Assembly: GCA_947174975.1 (NCBI GenBank)
Contig: CAMWLA010000084.1
Location: forward strand, 1 to 5,431
Length of the DNA: 5,431 nucleotides
Direction of reading: 5' to 3'
From: an uncultured Clostridia bacterium
GTDB lineage: Bacteria; Bacillota; Clostridia; Christensenellales; Borkfalkiaceae
Shown: positions 1 to 5,425 of the stretch, in pieces
Position numbering within the stretch: the stretch's first letter is position 1
How the letters are laid out: each line of letters opens with the position of its first letter
Notes under the pieces: model-generated
What the model was told of the DNA's origin: nothing
Databases searched by the model: none
What the model saw: the letters and a program-made list of their open reading frames with translations, nothing else
Program-made: the position numbers and the translations under genes

Positions 1-66
<66 letters not shown>

Positions 67-90
67 ATAAGAGAATTGGAAAATAATACA

Positions 91-96
91 AAGGAG
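91..96 (+). promoter_or_regulatory. Ribosome binding site of the ABC ATPase gene
   Basis: AAGGAG lies six bases before the ATG at 103. This is a near-ideal Shine-Dalgarno site. It decides the start: a TTG at 76 is in frame nine codons earlier but has only artefact-like C-rich sequence before it. Confidence 0.85.
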
Positions 97-102
97 CTTA
101 AA

Positions 103-879
103 ATGGAAGAAATTTTAAAAGTTGAAAACTTATCAAAGACTTTCAAGCTGTCCAAAAAACAGCAAAAGCTTGAGCGGACTGCAACAAAAGTGAAGGTTGC
201 GGTTTATAACTTATCTTTTTCCGCGTATAAGGGGGAAATATTCGGGTTGTTAGGGCCTAACGGCGCGGGTAAAACCACCACACTCAGAATGTTGGCAACA
301 CTTATCAAACCCGACAGCGGGGATGCATTTATTGACGGAAACAGCATAATTACCCAAGAAGAGCAAGTGCGCCGTAAAATCGGTTTTTTGACAAGCGAAT
401 TAAAACTTGAAGACTTTTTTACGCCGAATTATCTTTTCAATTTCTTCGGCGAATTGTACGGGATGGAAAAATCGGCGATAGAAGACCGCAAAAGGAATCT
501 TTTTTCTCGGTTCGGTATAGATAGATTTGCCGAAGTAAAATTTTCAAACCTTTCTACGGGAATGAAGCAAAAAGTTTCGCTGGTAGTTTCAATCGTTCAC
601 GACCCCGAGTTTATTATTTTCGACGAGCCTACAAACGGGCTTGACGTGCTTACCGCAAAGGTGGTTACTGATTTTGTGTCGGAGCTTAAAAACGACGGTA
701 AAACGATAATTCTTTCAACACATATTTTTAACCTTGTCGAAAAACTGTGCGATAGGGTGGGTATAATAATCAACGGCAAGCTTGTAAAAATAGATACGCT
801 TGAAAATCTTACTAAAGAAAAGAGCCTTGAGGATACATTTTTTGATATTTACAGAGAGGTCGCGGGGGAAATAATATGA
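103..879 (+). CDS. ABC transporter ATP-binding protein, NatA-like
   Basis: This 258-residue protein is the cytoplasmic ATPase of an ABC-2 type exporter and should power the permease encoded next. Visible motifs are the Walker A GPNGAGKT (residues 51-58), the signature LSTGM (150-154), the Walker B IIFDEP (171-176) followed by a D-loop-like NGLD, and the switch histidine in STH (207). The usual Q-loop glutamine is not obvious: the segment near residues 94-101 reads GFLTSELK, as in some NatA-type proteins. A lysine-rich insert (about residues 15-32) separates the first strand from the core, and the end (LEDTFFDIYREV) is typical of NatA relatives. The ATG at 103 is chosen for its strong ribosome binding site. 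The stop overlaps the next start by ATGA, implying coupled translation. Bacillus NatAB exports sodium, but the substrate here cannot be told from sequence; drugs, peptides or lipids are possible. Confidence 0.93.
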   Translation: MEEILKVENLSKTFKLSKKQQKLERTATKVKVAVYNLSFSAYKGEIFGLLGPNGAGKTTTLRMLATLIKPDSGDAFIDGNSIITQEEQVRRKIGFLTSELKLEDFFTPNYLFNFFGELYGMEKSAIEDRKRNLFSRFGIDRFAEVKFSNLSTGMKQKVSLVVSIVHDPEFIIFDEPTNGLDVLTAKVVTDFVSELKNDGKTIILSTHIFNLVEKLCDRVGIIINGKLVKIDTLENLTKEKSLEDTFFDIYREVAGEII

Positions 880-2021
880 AAAATATTTTAACTATTTTAA
901 AGAAAGAATTTGCCCGCTTTTTCAAGGATCGGAGGATGGTACTTTCGATTTTTCTTCCCGGAATTATGATTTTTTTGGTCTATACGTTGATGGGAACTAT
1001 AATGGAGAAAGTCAATAAAGTAGACGAAAATCAGAAATATACGGCTTGCGTCGACGAGAATATGCCCGATGTGCTTTCAGACCAGCTGAGTTTGATTCTC
1101 GATATTAAAGAATATGAATCTATTGATACGGCAAAGGCAGACGTTGCCGAGGGCAAGTTGGATCTTGTTATACTGTTCCCGCAGAATTTTATGCAAGCAA
1201 TTGAAAATGGTGCTTCGCCCGACATCCAGATATATTTTAATTCTGCTGAAGATAACTCGGCAAACGGCTACGGCTTAGTATGCGGAATATTGGAAACCTT
1301 CAAGCAAGCCTACGCACAGCCTGTGTTCACAATTAATAATGACGTGCTCGGCGACCTTGCGGAAGAGCGCGCAACCGTAGGGAAAGTTCTTTCAATGATT
1401 ATGCCAATGCTGATGTTCTCGCTTTTGGCGTCCGGCTGTATTGCGGTTGCGCCCGAAGCAATAGCCGGTGAAAAAGAAAGAGGAACGCTTTCTACGGTCC
1501 TCATTACGCCTATAAAACGCTGGCAGCTTGCTTTCGGTAAAATAATAAGCCTTGCGTGTTTTGCGACGCTAAGCGGGATTTCAAGCTTTATAGGGCTGAT
1601 TTTATCGCTTCCTAAGCTTATGAACGGTGTTGTAAGCGGCGATACTGCCGCATACTATTCAGTAGGCGATTACTTTATGTTGCTTGCGCTTATCGTCTCG
1701 GTGGTACTTGTCATAATTTCAGCATTTTCAATAGTCTCCGCGTATGCAAAGAGTGTAAAGGAGGCAAGCTCGTTAATTGCGCCGTTAATGATAGTAATCA
1801 TTCTTTTGGGCTTGTTCTCAATGTTCACGTCTACGCCCGAACTGGGCTTATATGCGATACCGCTACTCGGCAGCGGGTTTGCATTCTCATCTATAATGAC
1901 GTTTACGATATCTCCGATAGGATTTGTTCTTTCGATTATTTCAAATCTTGTCGTAGCGGCTCTGCTTATAGTTGCGCTCAGCTTTATGTTTAAGAGTGAA
2001 AGAATAATGTTCAACAAATAA
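876..2021 (+). CDS. ABC-2 type transporter permease, NatB-like
   Basis: This 381-residue integral membrane protein is the likely partner of the upstream ATPase. A short cytoplasmic start with basic residues (KDRR, 17-20) precedes a first membrane helix at about 23-43. A large, more polar domain, predicted extracytoplasmic, fills about 44-170. The C-terminal half carries hydrophobic segments near 172-192, 222-246, 266-290, 298-318, a weaker one near 322-340, and 350-372. Between the second and third helices, EKERGTLSTVLITPIKRWQL (199-218) is the hallmark cytoplasmic coupling segment of NatB-type ABC-2 permeases. This order (one helix, a large outer domain, then about five helices) is the family pattern, and the length is close to that of family members. 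Translation is probably coupled to the ATPase by the 4-base ATGA overlap, helped by a G-rich stretch at 864-868. A strong terminator follows six bases after the stop. The substrate is unknown. Confidence 0.92.
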   Translation: MKNILTILKKEFARFFKDRRMVLSIFLPGIMIFLVYTLMGTIMEKVNKVDENQKYTACVDENMPDVLSDQLSLILDIKEYESIDTAKADVAEGKLDLVILFPQNFMQAIENGASPDIQIYFNSAEDNSANGYGLVCGILETFKQAYAQPVFTINNDVLGDLAEERATVGKVLSMIMPMLMFSLLASGCIAVAPEAIAGEKERGTLSTVLITPIKRWQLAFGKIISLACFATLSGISSFIGLILSLPKLMNGVVSGDTAAYYSVGDYFMLLALIVSVVLVIISAFSIVSAYAKSVKEASSLIAPLMIVIILLGLFSMFTSTPELGLYAIPLLGSGFAFSSIMTFTISPIGFVLSIISNLVVAALLIVALSFMFKSERIMFNK

Positions 2022-2026
2022 AAATA

Positions 2027-2060
2027 AATCGTCCGAAATATTTTCGGACGATTATTTTTT
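2027..2060. terminator. Bidirectional intrinsic terminator between natB-like gene and SRP RNA
   Basis: A 12-bp perfect stem (2027-2038 with 2042-2053, core CGTCCGAAA/TTTCGGACG) closes a 3-base loop. On the + strand it is followed by TTTTTT (2055-2060). On the - strand it is followed by T-rich sequence, including TTTTT (2024-2020), that runs into the stop codon of the permease gene. It therefore suits both converging transcripts: the transporter operon from the left and the SRP RNA precursor from the right. Confidence 0.9.
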
Positions 2061-2066
2061 AAGAAG

Positions 2067-2330
2067 CTGTGCAGTCTTTTTTGCCGCAATAAGCCGAAGC
2101 GTAAACTTTACAGGTGGCTACTTCAAAGCTACCTTATGGCACACCGAATTAGCTGTTTAGTGCTGCTATATCCCTATCCTGACACGGTTCGCAGCGTTCG
2201 GTTGCATAAGACCTTGATATCAACACCCCTTATAAAGCGCAGCCTTCCACATATTACGTCGAGAAAGACATTCGGTCCTGCTATAGCGGATTGCAGGTAC
2301 AGGGCACCGCTAACTCCCCACTTAGCACAG
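2067..2330 (-). ncRNA. ffs: Signal recognition particle RNA, large bacterial form with Alu domain
   Basis: Read on the - strand, this RNA of about 264 nt closely resembles Bacillus subtilis scRNA as I recall it. The 5' part has GTGCTAAG, then GCGGTGCCCTGTACCTGC and TGCAATCC (2295-2288), which form the Alu-domain loops. The S domain has the universal Ffh-binding core: GTCAGG (2183-2178), a hairpin ATA-GGGA-TAT (2177-2168), then AGCAGC (2167-2162). The ends pair as CTGTGC (2330-2325) with GCACAG (2072-2067), which sets the approximate mature ends; the true ends could differ by several bases. SRP RNA scaffolds the Ffh protein for co-translational targeting of membrane proteins. An extended -10 promoter lies just upstream and the shared terminator lies about 14 nt downstream, so a precursor is probably trimmed at the 3' end. 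Any open frame across this stretch, such as the one at 2136-2333 on the + strand, is incidental. Confidence 0.95.
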
Positions 2331-2337
2331 TAAAATT

Positions 2338-2366
2338 ATTTTAACAGAAAACGTTTCTTTTGGCAA
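2338..2366 (-). promoter_or_regulatory. Sigma-A promoter of the SRP RNA gene
   Basis: On the - strand, TTGCCA (2366-2361, five of six matches to the -35 consensus) is followed after 17 bases by TAAAAT (2343-2338, five of six to the -10). TG one base before the -10 (2346-2345) makes it an extended -10. The predicted start at about 2330-2331 coincides with the structure-defined 5' end of the SRP RNA, which strongly supports both calls. Confidence 0.85.
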
Positions 2367-2386
2367 GCAACTTTGCAAGGTTTTAA

Positions 2387-2415
2387 TTGACAAATTTGAG
2401 GCTATATTTTAAAAT
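2387..2415 (+). promoter_or_regulatory. Sigma-A promoter of mrp
   Basis: A perfect -35 box TTGACA (2387-2392) is followed, after exactly 17 bases, by TAAAAT (2410-2415). The predicted start is about 2422, giving a leader of about 25 bases. The -10 box sits inside a perfect 16-bp AT-only palindrome (2403-2418). The -35 boxes of this promoter and of the divergent SRP RNA promoter lie 20 bases apart. Confidence 0.85.
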
Positions 2416-2436
2416 ATAAATTAGATTGCTAAAAAC

Positions 2437-2441
2437 GAGGT
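2437..2441 (+). promoter_or_regulatory. Ribosome binding site of mrp
   Basis: GAGGT ends six bases before the ATG at 2448, a normal Shine-Dalgarno spacing. It supports this start, which also keeps the N-terminal cysteine cluster in the protein. Confidence 0.75.
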
Positions 2442-2447
2442 AGAATA

Positions 2448-3278
2448 ATGTCGGAAAATTGTTCACACGATTGTTCTTCGTGCAAGGAAAGCTGTTCTTC
2501 GCGTGATAAGAAAAGCTTCATTAAAAGTCCGCACAAGCTAAGCGATATTAAAAAAGTAATTGCTGTTGTCAGCGGGAAAGGCGGAGTAGGTAAATCCATG
2601 ACTTGCGCATTATTGGCTGCCGCTTCGCAAAATAAGGGTAAGGTAACTGCCGTAATGGATGCAGATATTACTGGTCCGTCGATACCTAAAATGTTCGGCA
2701 TCCACAAACACGCAACGGGTGACGGAACCGGTATACTTCCCGTAGTTTCCGATAGCGGAATACAAGTTATGTCAATGAACGTCTTGCTTGAAAACGAGGA
2801 TGAACCCGTAGTATGGCGCGGTTCCCTTATAGCGGGGACGGCACTTCAATTCTGGACGGACGTAATCTGGACGGGAGTAGATATTATGTTTATAGATATG
2901 CCGCCCGGAACCGGCGACGTACCTTTAACCGTATTTCAGAGCATTCCCCTCGACGGAATTATCATTGTTACGTCGCCTCAAGATTTGGTTGGAATGATTG
3001 TGAAAAAAGCCGTTAATATGGCAAATATGATGAACGTGCCTATCTTGGGTATTGTTGAGAATATGAGTTATATCAAATGTCCCGACTGCGGAAGAAAAAT
3101 TTCGGTATTCGGTGAAAGCGGAGTAGATGCTATTGCGCTTGAAAACGGTATTCCGGCAGTTGCAAAGATCCCTATTGACCCGGAACTCACTAAAGCTGCT
3201 GATAGCGGTAAAATCGAAGAACTCGAACATAATTACCTTTCCGATTTCTTAGATAAAATAGTCAAAAACCTTAAATAA
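2448..3278 (+). CDS. mrp: Mrp/NBP35-family P-loop iron-sulfur cluster carrier
   Basis: This 276-residue cytoplasmic ATPase belongs to the Mrp/ApbC/NBP35 group, which bind Fe-S clusters and pass them to target enzymes. The N-terminus has four cysteines (C5, C9, C12, C16), a candidate cluster site like the N-terminal extension of NBP35-type proteins. The deviant Walker A GKGGVGKS (43-50) carries the signature lysine K44 of the MinD/ParA/Mrp superfamily. DADITGPSIPKMFG (71-84) is the switch I region and DMPPGTGD (150-157) the Walker B/switch II, both Mrp hallmarks. The C-terminal pair C211 and C214 (CPDC) is the conserved CxxC that bridges a 4Fe-4S cluster in the dimer. The gene stands alone, with its own consensus promoter and its own terminator. 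Family assignment is firm. The client proteins are unknown; the convergent radical SAM operon next door is a possible but unproven client. Confidence 0.95.
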   Translation: MSENCSHDCSSCKESCSSRDKKSFIKSPHKLSDIKKVIAVVSGKGGVGKSMTCALLAAASQNKGKVTAVMDADITGPSIPKMFGIHKHATGDGTGILPVVSDSGIQVMSMNVLLENEDEPVVWRGSLIAGTALQFWTDVIWTGVDIMFIDMPPGTGDVPLTVFQSIPLDGIIIVTSPQDLVGMIVKKAVNMANMMNVPILGIVENMSYIKCPDCGRKISVFGESGVDAIALENGIPAVAKIPIDPELTKAADSGKIEELEHNYLSDFLDKIVKNLK

Positions 3279-3282
3279 GCAA

Positions 3283-3315
3283 AACGCGCGAATTAATTCG
3301 CGCGTTAATTTTTTT
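3283..3315 (+). terminator. Intrinsic terminator of mrp, overlapping the stop of the convergent operon
   Basis: The 24-base stretch 3283-3306 is a perfect palindrome (AACGCGCGAATT and its complement), followed by TTTTTTT (3309-3315). It begins five bases after the mrp stop. The TAA of the opposing DUF4130 gene (3307-3305) overlaps the last two bases of the stem. Only four T follow on the - strand (3284-3281), so termination in that direction is probably weaker. Confidence 0.88.
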
Positions 3316-4030
3316 CAGGCAAGTACTTCCAATACCGCACCGGCATATAGCCTTTCATTTGCTTTTCGTGCGGGCGTTCTTTGATATTTACCGATTTATA
3401 GTATTTTTTCCAAAGGTTCTCGAACGCCTTTTCGTTTTCGGATAAATAAACTTCCGCTTCGCCAGCACAACCCATAATCCATTGACTGCCGTTATATATT
3501 CCGGCGGTTTTTCTCTTTAAGTCATGAATAATGAACCTCTCGGATTTAAGTCTTGCGGCAAAATGCGGCATAAGTAAATCGGTGATATCGTTATCAGGAG
3601 AATAGGGGGCGTAAAGTATACCGCCGGCGCATTCCATAAACCGTAAAAAACCCGTAAAGCGGTGTGTTTCGTAAGTAATTTTGTGAACTATATCGTTAAG
3701 CTGAATGACTTCGGGCAGACTTAAACGCTTTCTTATAGGCGCTTTAATTTGCATAAGCTTTCTAATATAGTCAAATGCAATCTGTTCTTTGCGAGTATCG
3801 CAGCTTCGCAGAGAAAGCAAAATTTCTTCTTCGGCATAAGGATCGTATTTTGCAATTCCGTTCCGAACCCGTTCGCATTTTCCCGTATCGCCGTCTACAT
3901 ATATTATTTGGCTGTCGAGAGAAAGCTGAATTTGATTATCCGAAGTTATTACACATTCCTTTTCGGCGAAAGCATCAAACACGGCAGTAAAAAAAGATAT
4001 GACGGAGCCGTCGGTAATAAAAAATTTCAT
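3305..4030 (-). CDS. TIGR03915-like DUF4130 protein, putative DNA repair/metabolism partner of radical SAM gene
   Basis: This 241-residue soluble protein has no signal peptide or membrane helix. I recognise it as the TIGR03915 type. Its C-terminal half carries the DUF4130 domain: HRFTGFLRFMECAGGILYAP (123-142), then HFAARL and FIIHDLKRKTAGIYNG (166-181). The family tail pairs an IKERPHEKQMKGYMPVRYW stretch (216-234) with a final YLPE. From family knowledge, this protein is usually encoded beside the TIGR03916 radical SAM protein, and the same domain occurs fused to uracil-DNA glycosylase-like domains (TIGR03914). That is the basis for predicting a DNA role. No catalytic motif is evident and its activity is, to my knowledge, not established. 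The start overlaps the stop of the radical SAM gene by ATGA, with no strong ribosome binding site, so it is probably translated by coupling. It is the last gene of a two-gene operon and converges on mrp. Confidence 0.88.
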   Translation of the reverse strand: MKFFITDGSVISFFTAVFDAFAEKECVITSDNQIQLSLDSQIIYVDGDTGKCERVRNGIAKYDPYAEEEILLSLRSCDTRKEQIAFDYIRKLMQIKAPIRKRLSLPEVIQLNDIVHKITYETHRFTGFLRFMECAGGILYAPYSPDNDITDLLMPHFAARLKSERFIIHDLKRKTAGIYNGSQWIMGCAGEAEVYLSENEKAFENLWKKYYKSVNIKERPHEKQMKGYMPVRYWKYLPEKN

Positions 4031-5283
4031 AAATTACCCGTAAGTGCGGAAATGGCGGTAGACGGTTCCGAGAACATAGAAAGCTGTTCGCTTTCGTCTT
4101 TTGCACCCGCAATTAAAAGAGATGTTTTAACTTGTGCAATACTGTCAGAGCCGTAGAATTTCCCTCTGCAAGTAATAAAGTGTTTTGCCCTTTTTAATAC
4201 GACGCGCATTTTTGCAAGGTTATCAAAGTCGAGCTTAGCAAATCTTCTCGCTTCGGTAATTCTGTATGCGCTTTTTGCACCTATACCGGGAACACGTAAA
4301 AGAGTTTCAAGCGGGGCTGTGTTAATTTCTATAGGAAAAAGATGCATATTTCTTAACGCCCAAGCGCATTTGGGGTCGTAATCGGGTGAAAGATTTTCAT
4401 CTTCGTCACAAATTTCGTTTACGGCAAAACCGTAAAAACGTATCAGCCAATCGGCTTGATATAATCTATGTTCCCTCAAAAGCCCCGCGCCGACAGCGGG
4501 CAATTTGCTACTTTGAACTACCGGAATGTAAGAGGAGTAGTACACGCGTTTCAAATTCATATTTCTGTACAACGCTTCTGTAAGCTTTAAGATCTGTCCG
4601 TCCGGTTCGGGAGACGCGCCTATGATCATTTGCGTTGTCTGCCCTGCGGGTAAAACCTTACCGCGCCGTACTTTGTTTTGCTTGTCGTATTCAATTGCCG
4701 TGTTCAGGCTTTTCATAGGAAGTAGAAGGCTTTGTTTCGTTTTCTGCGGGGCAAGCAGTTTAAGCGATTGCTCGCTTGGCAGTTCCACGTTATAACTCAT
4801 TCTGTCAACAATGCGTGCTGCTTTCATAACAATCGTATTGTCCGCATGGGGAATGCCTTTTAAATGGATATAACCGTTAAAATTATATTCTTCTCTGAGT
4901 TTTCTAACCGTTTCGGTAAGCAACTCCATAGTTCTGTCTGGACTGTCGAAAACGGCGGAGGAGAGGAAAAGCCCTTCGATATAATTACGCTTGTAAAAAT
5001 TAATTACTAGCTCGCAAATTTCGTCGGGCGAAAGTCTAGCGCGCGGAACGTCCGCACTGCGCCGATTGGGGCAGTACTCGCAGTCGTAAAGGCATTCGTT
5101 GCTCATTAAAATTTTTAAAAGCGAAATGCATCTGCCGTCGGGCGTAAATGAATGGCAAATGCCGCCCACGGAAGCGTTACCGATTCCGTTTGAGTTGTTT
5201 GCGCGTTTTGAACCGGAAGAGGAGCAAGACACGTCATATTTAGCGCTTTCGGTTAAAATTTTAAGTCTGTTTTCATCTATCAT
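4027..5283 (-). CDS. Putative DNA modification/repair radical SAM protein, TIGR03916-like
   Basis: This 418-residue protein has the radical SAM motif CLYDCEYC (C64, C68, C71), the CX3CX2C that holds the SAM-binding 4Fe-4S cluster. The N-terminal YDVSCSSSGSKR (16-27) and ICHSF...GRCISLLK (42-57) match the TIGR03916 family as I know it. They add C20, C43 and C52 close to the core. Near the C-terminus, LLRVPGIGAKSAYRI (328-342) is a helix-hairpin-helix, a non-specific DNA-binding element common in repair enzymes, followed by a lone cysteine in ITCRGK (C372). Known family members are predicted to repair or modify DNA by radical chemistry, but the substrate is, to my knowledge, unproven. The ATG at 5283 is the only sensible start: the frame closes upstream at a TAA and the next methionine lies beyond conserved residues. 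No clear ribosome binding site precedes it. It is the first gene of an operon with the DUF4130 gene, behind a candidate SOS promoter. Confidence 0.93.
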   Translation of the reverse strand: MIDENRLKILTESAKYDVSCSSSGSKRANNSNGIGNASVGGICHSFTPDGRCISLLKILMSNECLYDCEYCPNRRSADVPRARLSPDEICELVINFYKRNYIEGLFLSSAVFDSPDRTMELLTETVRKLREEYNFNGYIHLKGIPHADNTIVMKAARIVDRMSYNVELPSEQSLKLLAPQKTKQSLLLPMKSLNTAIEYDKQNKVRRGKVLPAGQTTQMIIGASPEPDGQILKLTEALYRNMNLKRVYYSSYIPVVQSSKLPAVGAGLLREHRLYQADWLIRFYGFAVNEICDEDENLSPDYDPKCAWALRNMHLFPIEINTAPLETLLRVPGIGAKSAYRITEARRFAKLDFDNLAKMRVVLKRAKHFITCRGKFYGSDSIAQVKTSLLIAGAKDESEQLSMFSEPSTAISALTGNL

Positions 5284-5299
5284 AGTCTTTTTAAAACAA

Positions 5300-5338
5300 A
5301 ATCTTCCGCCGTTATGGCATTAGGAGCGGCGGAAGATT
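5300..5338 (-). terminator. Terminator-like hairpin in the radical SAM leader, candidate attenuator
   Basis: On the - strand, AATCTTCCGCCG (5338-5327) and CGGCGGAAGATT (5311-5300) form a perfect 12-bp stem with a 15-base loop, followed at once by TTGTTTT (5299-5293). This has the form of an intrinsic terminator. It lies between the operon promoter and the radical SAM start codon, 16 bases before the ATG, so it should cut transcripts short unless prevented. AGCGGC (5350-5345) could pair with GCCGCT (5330-5325), which overlaps the 5' arm and would compete with the stem. Regulation by attenuation is inferred from the layout. It matches no riboswitch class I recognise. Confidence 0.6.
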
Positions 5339-5349
5339 GTTATTGCCGC

Positions 5350-5373
5350 TGTTGTAAACCCGAAATTACAACA
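5350..5373 (-). other. Upstream leader hairpin of the radical SAM operon
   Basis: TGTTGTAA (5373-5366) and TTACAACA (5357-5350) form an 8-bp perfect stem with an 8-base loop. It lies in the transcribed leader, about 17 bases after the predicted start and 11 bases before the terminator-like hairpin. There is no T-tract after it, so it is not a terminator. It could stabilise the RNA, bind a protein or take part in switching. Its role is unknown. Confidence 0.5.
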
Positions 5374-5375
5374 TA

Positions 5376-5389
5376 CGAACATTTGTTTA
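5376..5389. promoter_or_regulatory. Candidate LexA (SOS) operator
   Basis: CGAACATTTGTTTA on the + strand fits the Gram-positive LexA/DinR box (CGAAC-N4-GTTYG) in the key half-sites GAAC and GTTT, with four bases between them. Half-sites of the same form (GAAC...GTTT) occur at Bacillus lexA. It begins eight bases after the -10 box, so it covers the predicted transcription start of the radical SAM operon, a standard repressor position. I saw no other GAAC-N4-GTTY site in the window. This would make the operon DNA-damage inducible. Confidence 0.62.
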
Positions 5390-5396
5390 TATTTGT

Positions 5397-5425
5397 ATTA
5401 TATACCATAAAAACGGCATTGTCAA
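5397..5425 (-). promoter_or_regulatory. Consensus sigma-A promoter of the radical SAM/DUF4130 operon
   Basis: On the - strand, TTGACA (5425-5420) and TATAAT (5402-5397) are both perfect matches and are separated by exactly 17 bases. Transcription should start near 5389-5390, leaving a leader of about 105 bases. A promoter this close to consensus is expected to be strong, which suits one held off by a repressor such as LexA. Confidence 0.88.

Noticed and set aside
76..102. Earlier TTG start (76) adding nine residues to the ABC ATPase
   Set aside because: The ATG at 103 has an ideal AAGGAG six bases upstream. The TTG has no ribosome binding site, and the family begins about where the ATG places it.
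1670..2089. 139-codon open frame on the - strand
   Set aside because: It is a shadow of the permease gene that also runs through the bidirectional terminator and the 3' end of the SRP RNA, and its translation resembles no family.
2136..2333. 65-codon open frame on the + strand
   Set aside because: It is wholly antisense to the SRP RNA gene, which has strong structural and sequence support, and it has no ribosome binding site or recognisable protein.
2361..2379. GCAAG direct repeat (GCAAGCAACTTTGCAAG) as part of an array
   Set aside because: It occurs as only two 5-base copies in AT-rich promoter DNA; no CRISPR or repeat array is present in the window.
2429..2707. 92-codon open frame on the - strand over the start of mrp
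   Set aside because: It is antisense to the conserved Walker A region of mrp and has no independent support.
3867..3878. CGAACCCGTTCG as a second LexA-like site
   Set aside because: The half-sites are separated by two bases instead of four, and the site lies inside the DUF4130 coding region.
3749..4156. 135-codon open frame on the + strand
   Set aside because: It lies opposite the well-supported DUF4130 and radical SAM genes and crosses their junction; no family features.
5320..5382. 20-codon leader peptide (MFVCCNFGFTTAAITIFRRS) on the - strand, ending in the loop of the terminator-like hairpin
   Set aside because: The position would suit a ribosome-controlled attenuator, but there is no ribosome binding site, its ATG would be only about eight bases from the transcription start, and there is no run of regulatory codons. 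Conservation in relatives would revive it.
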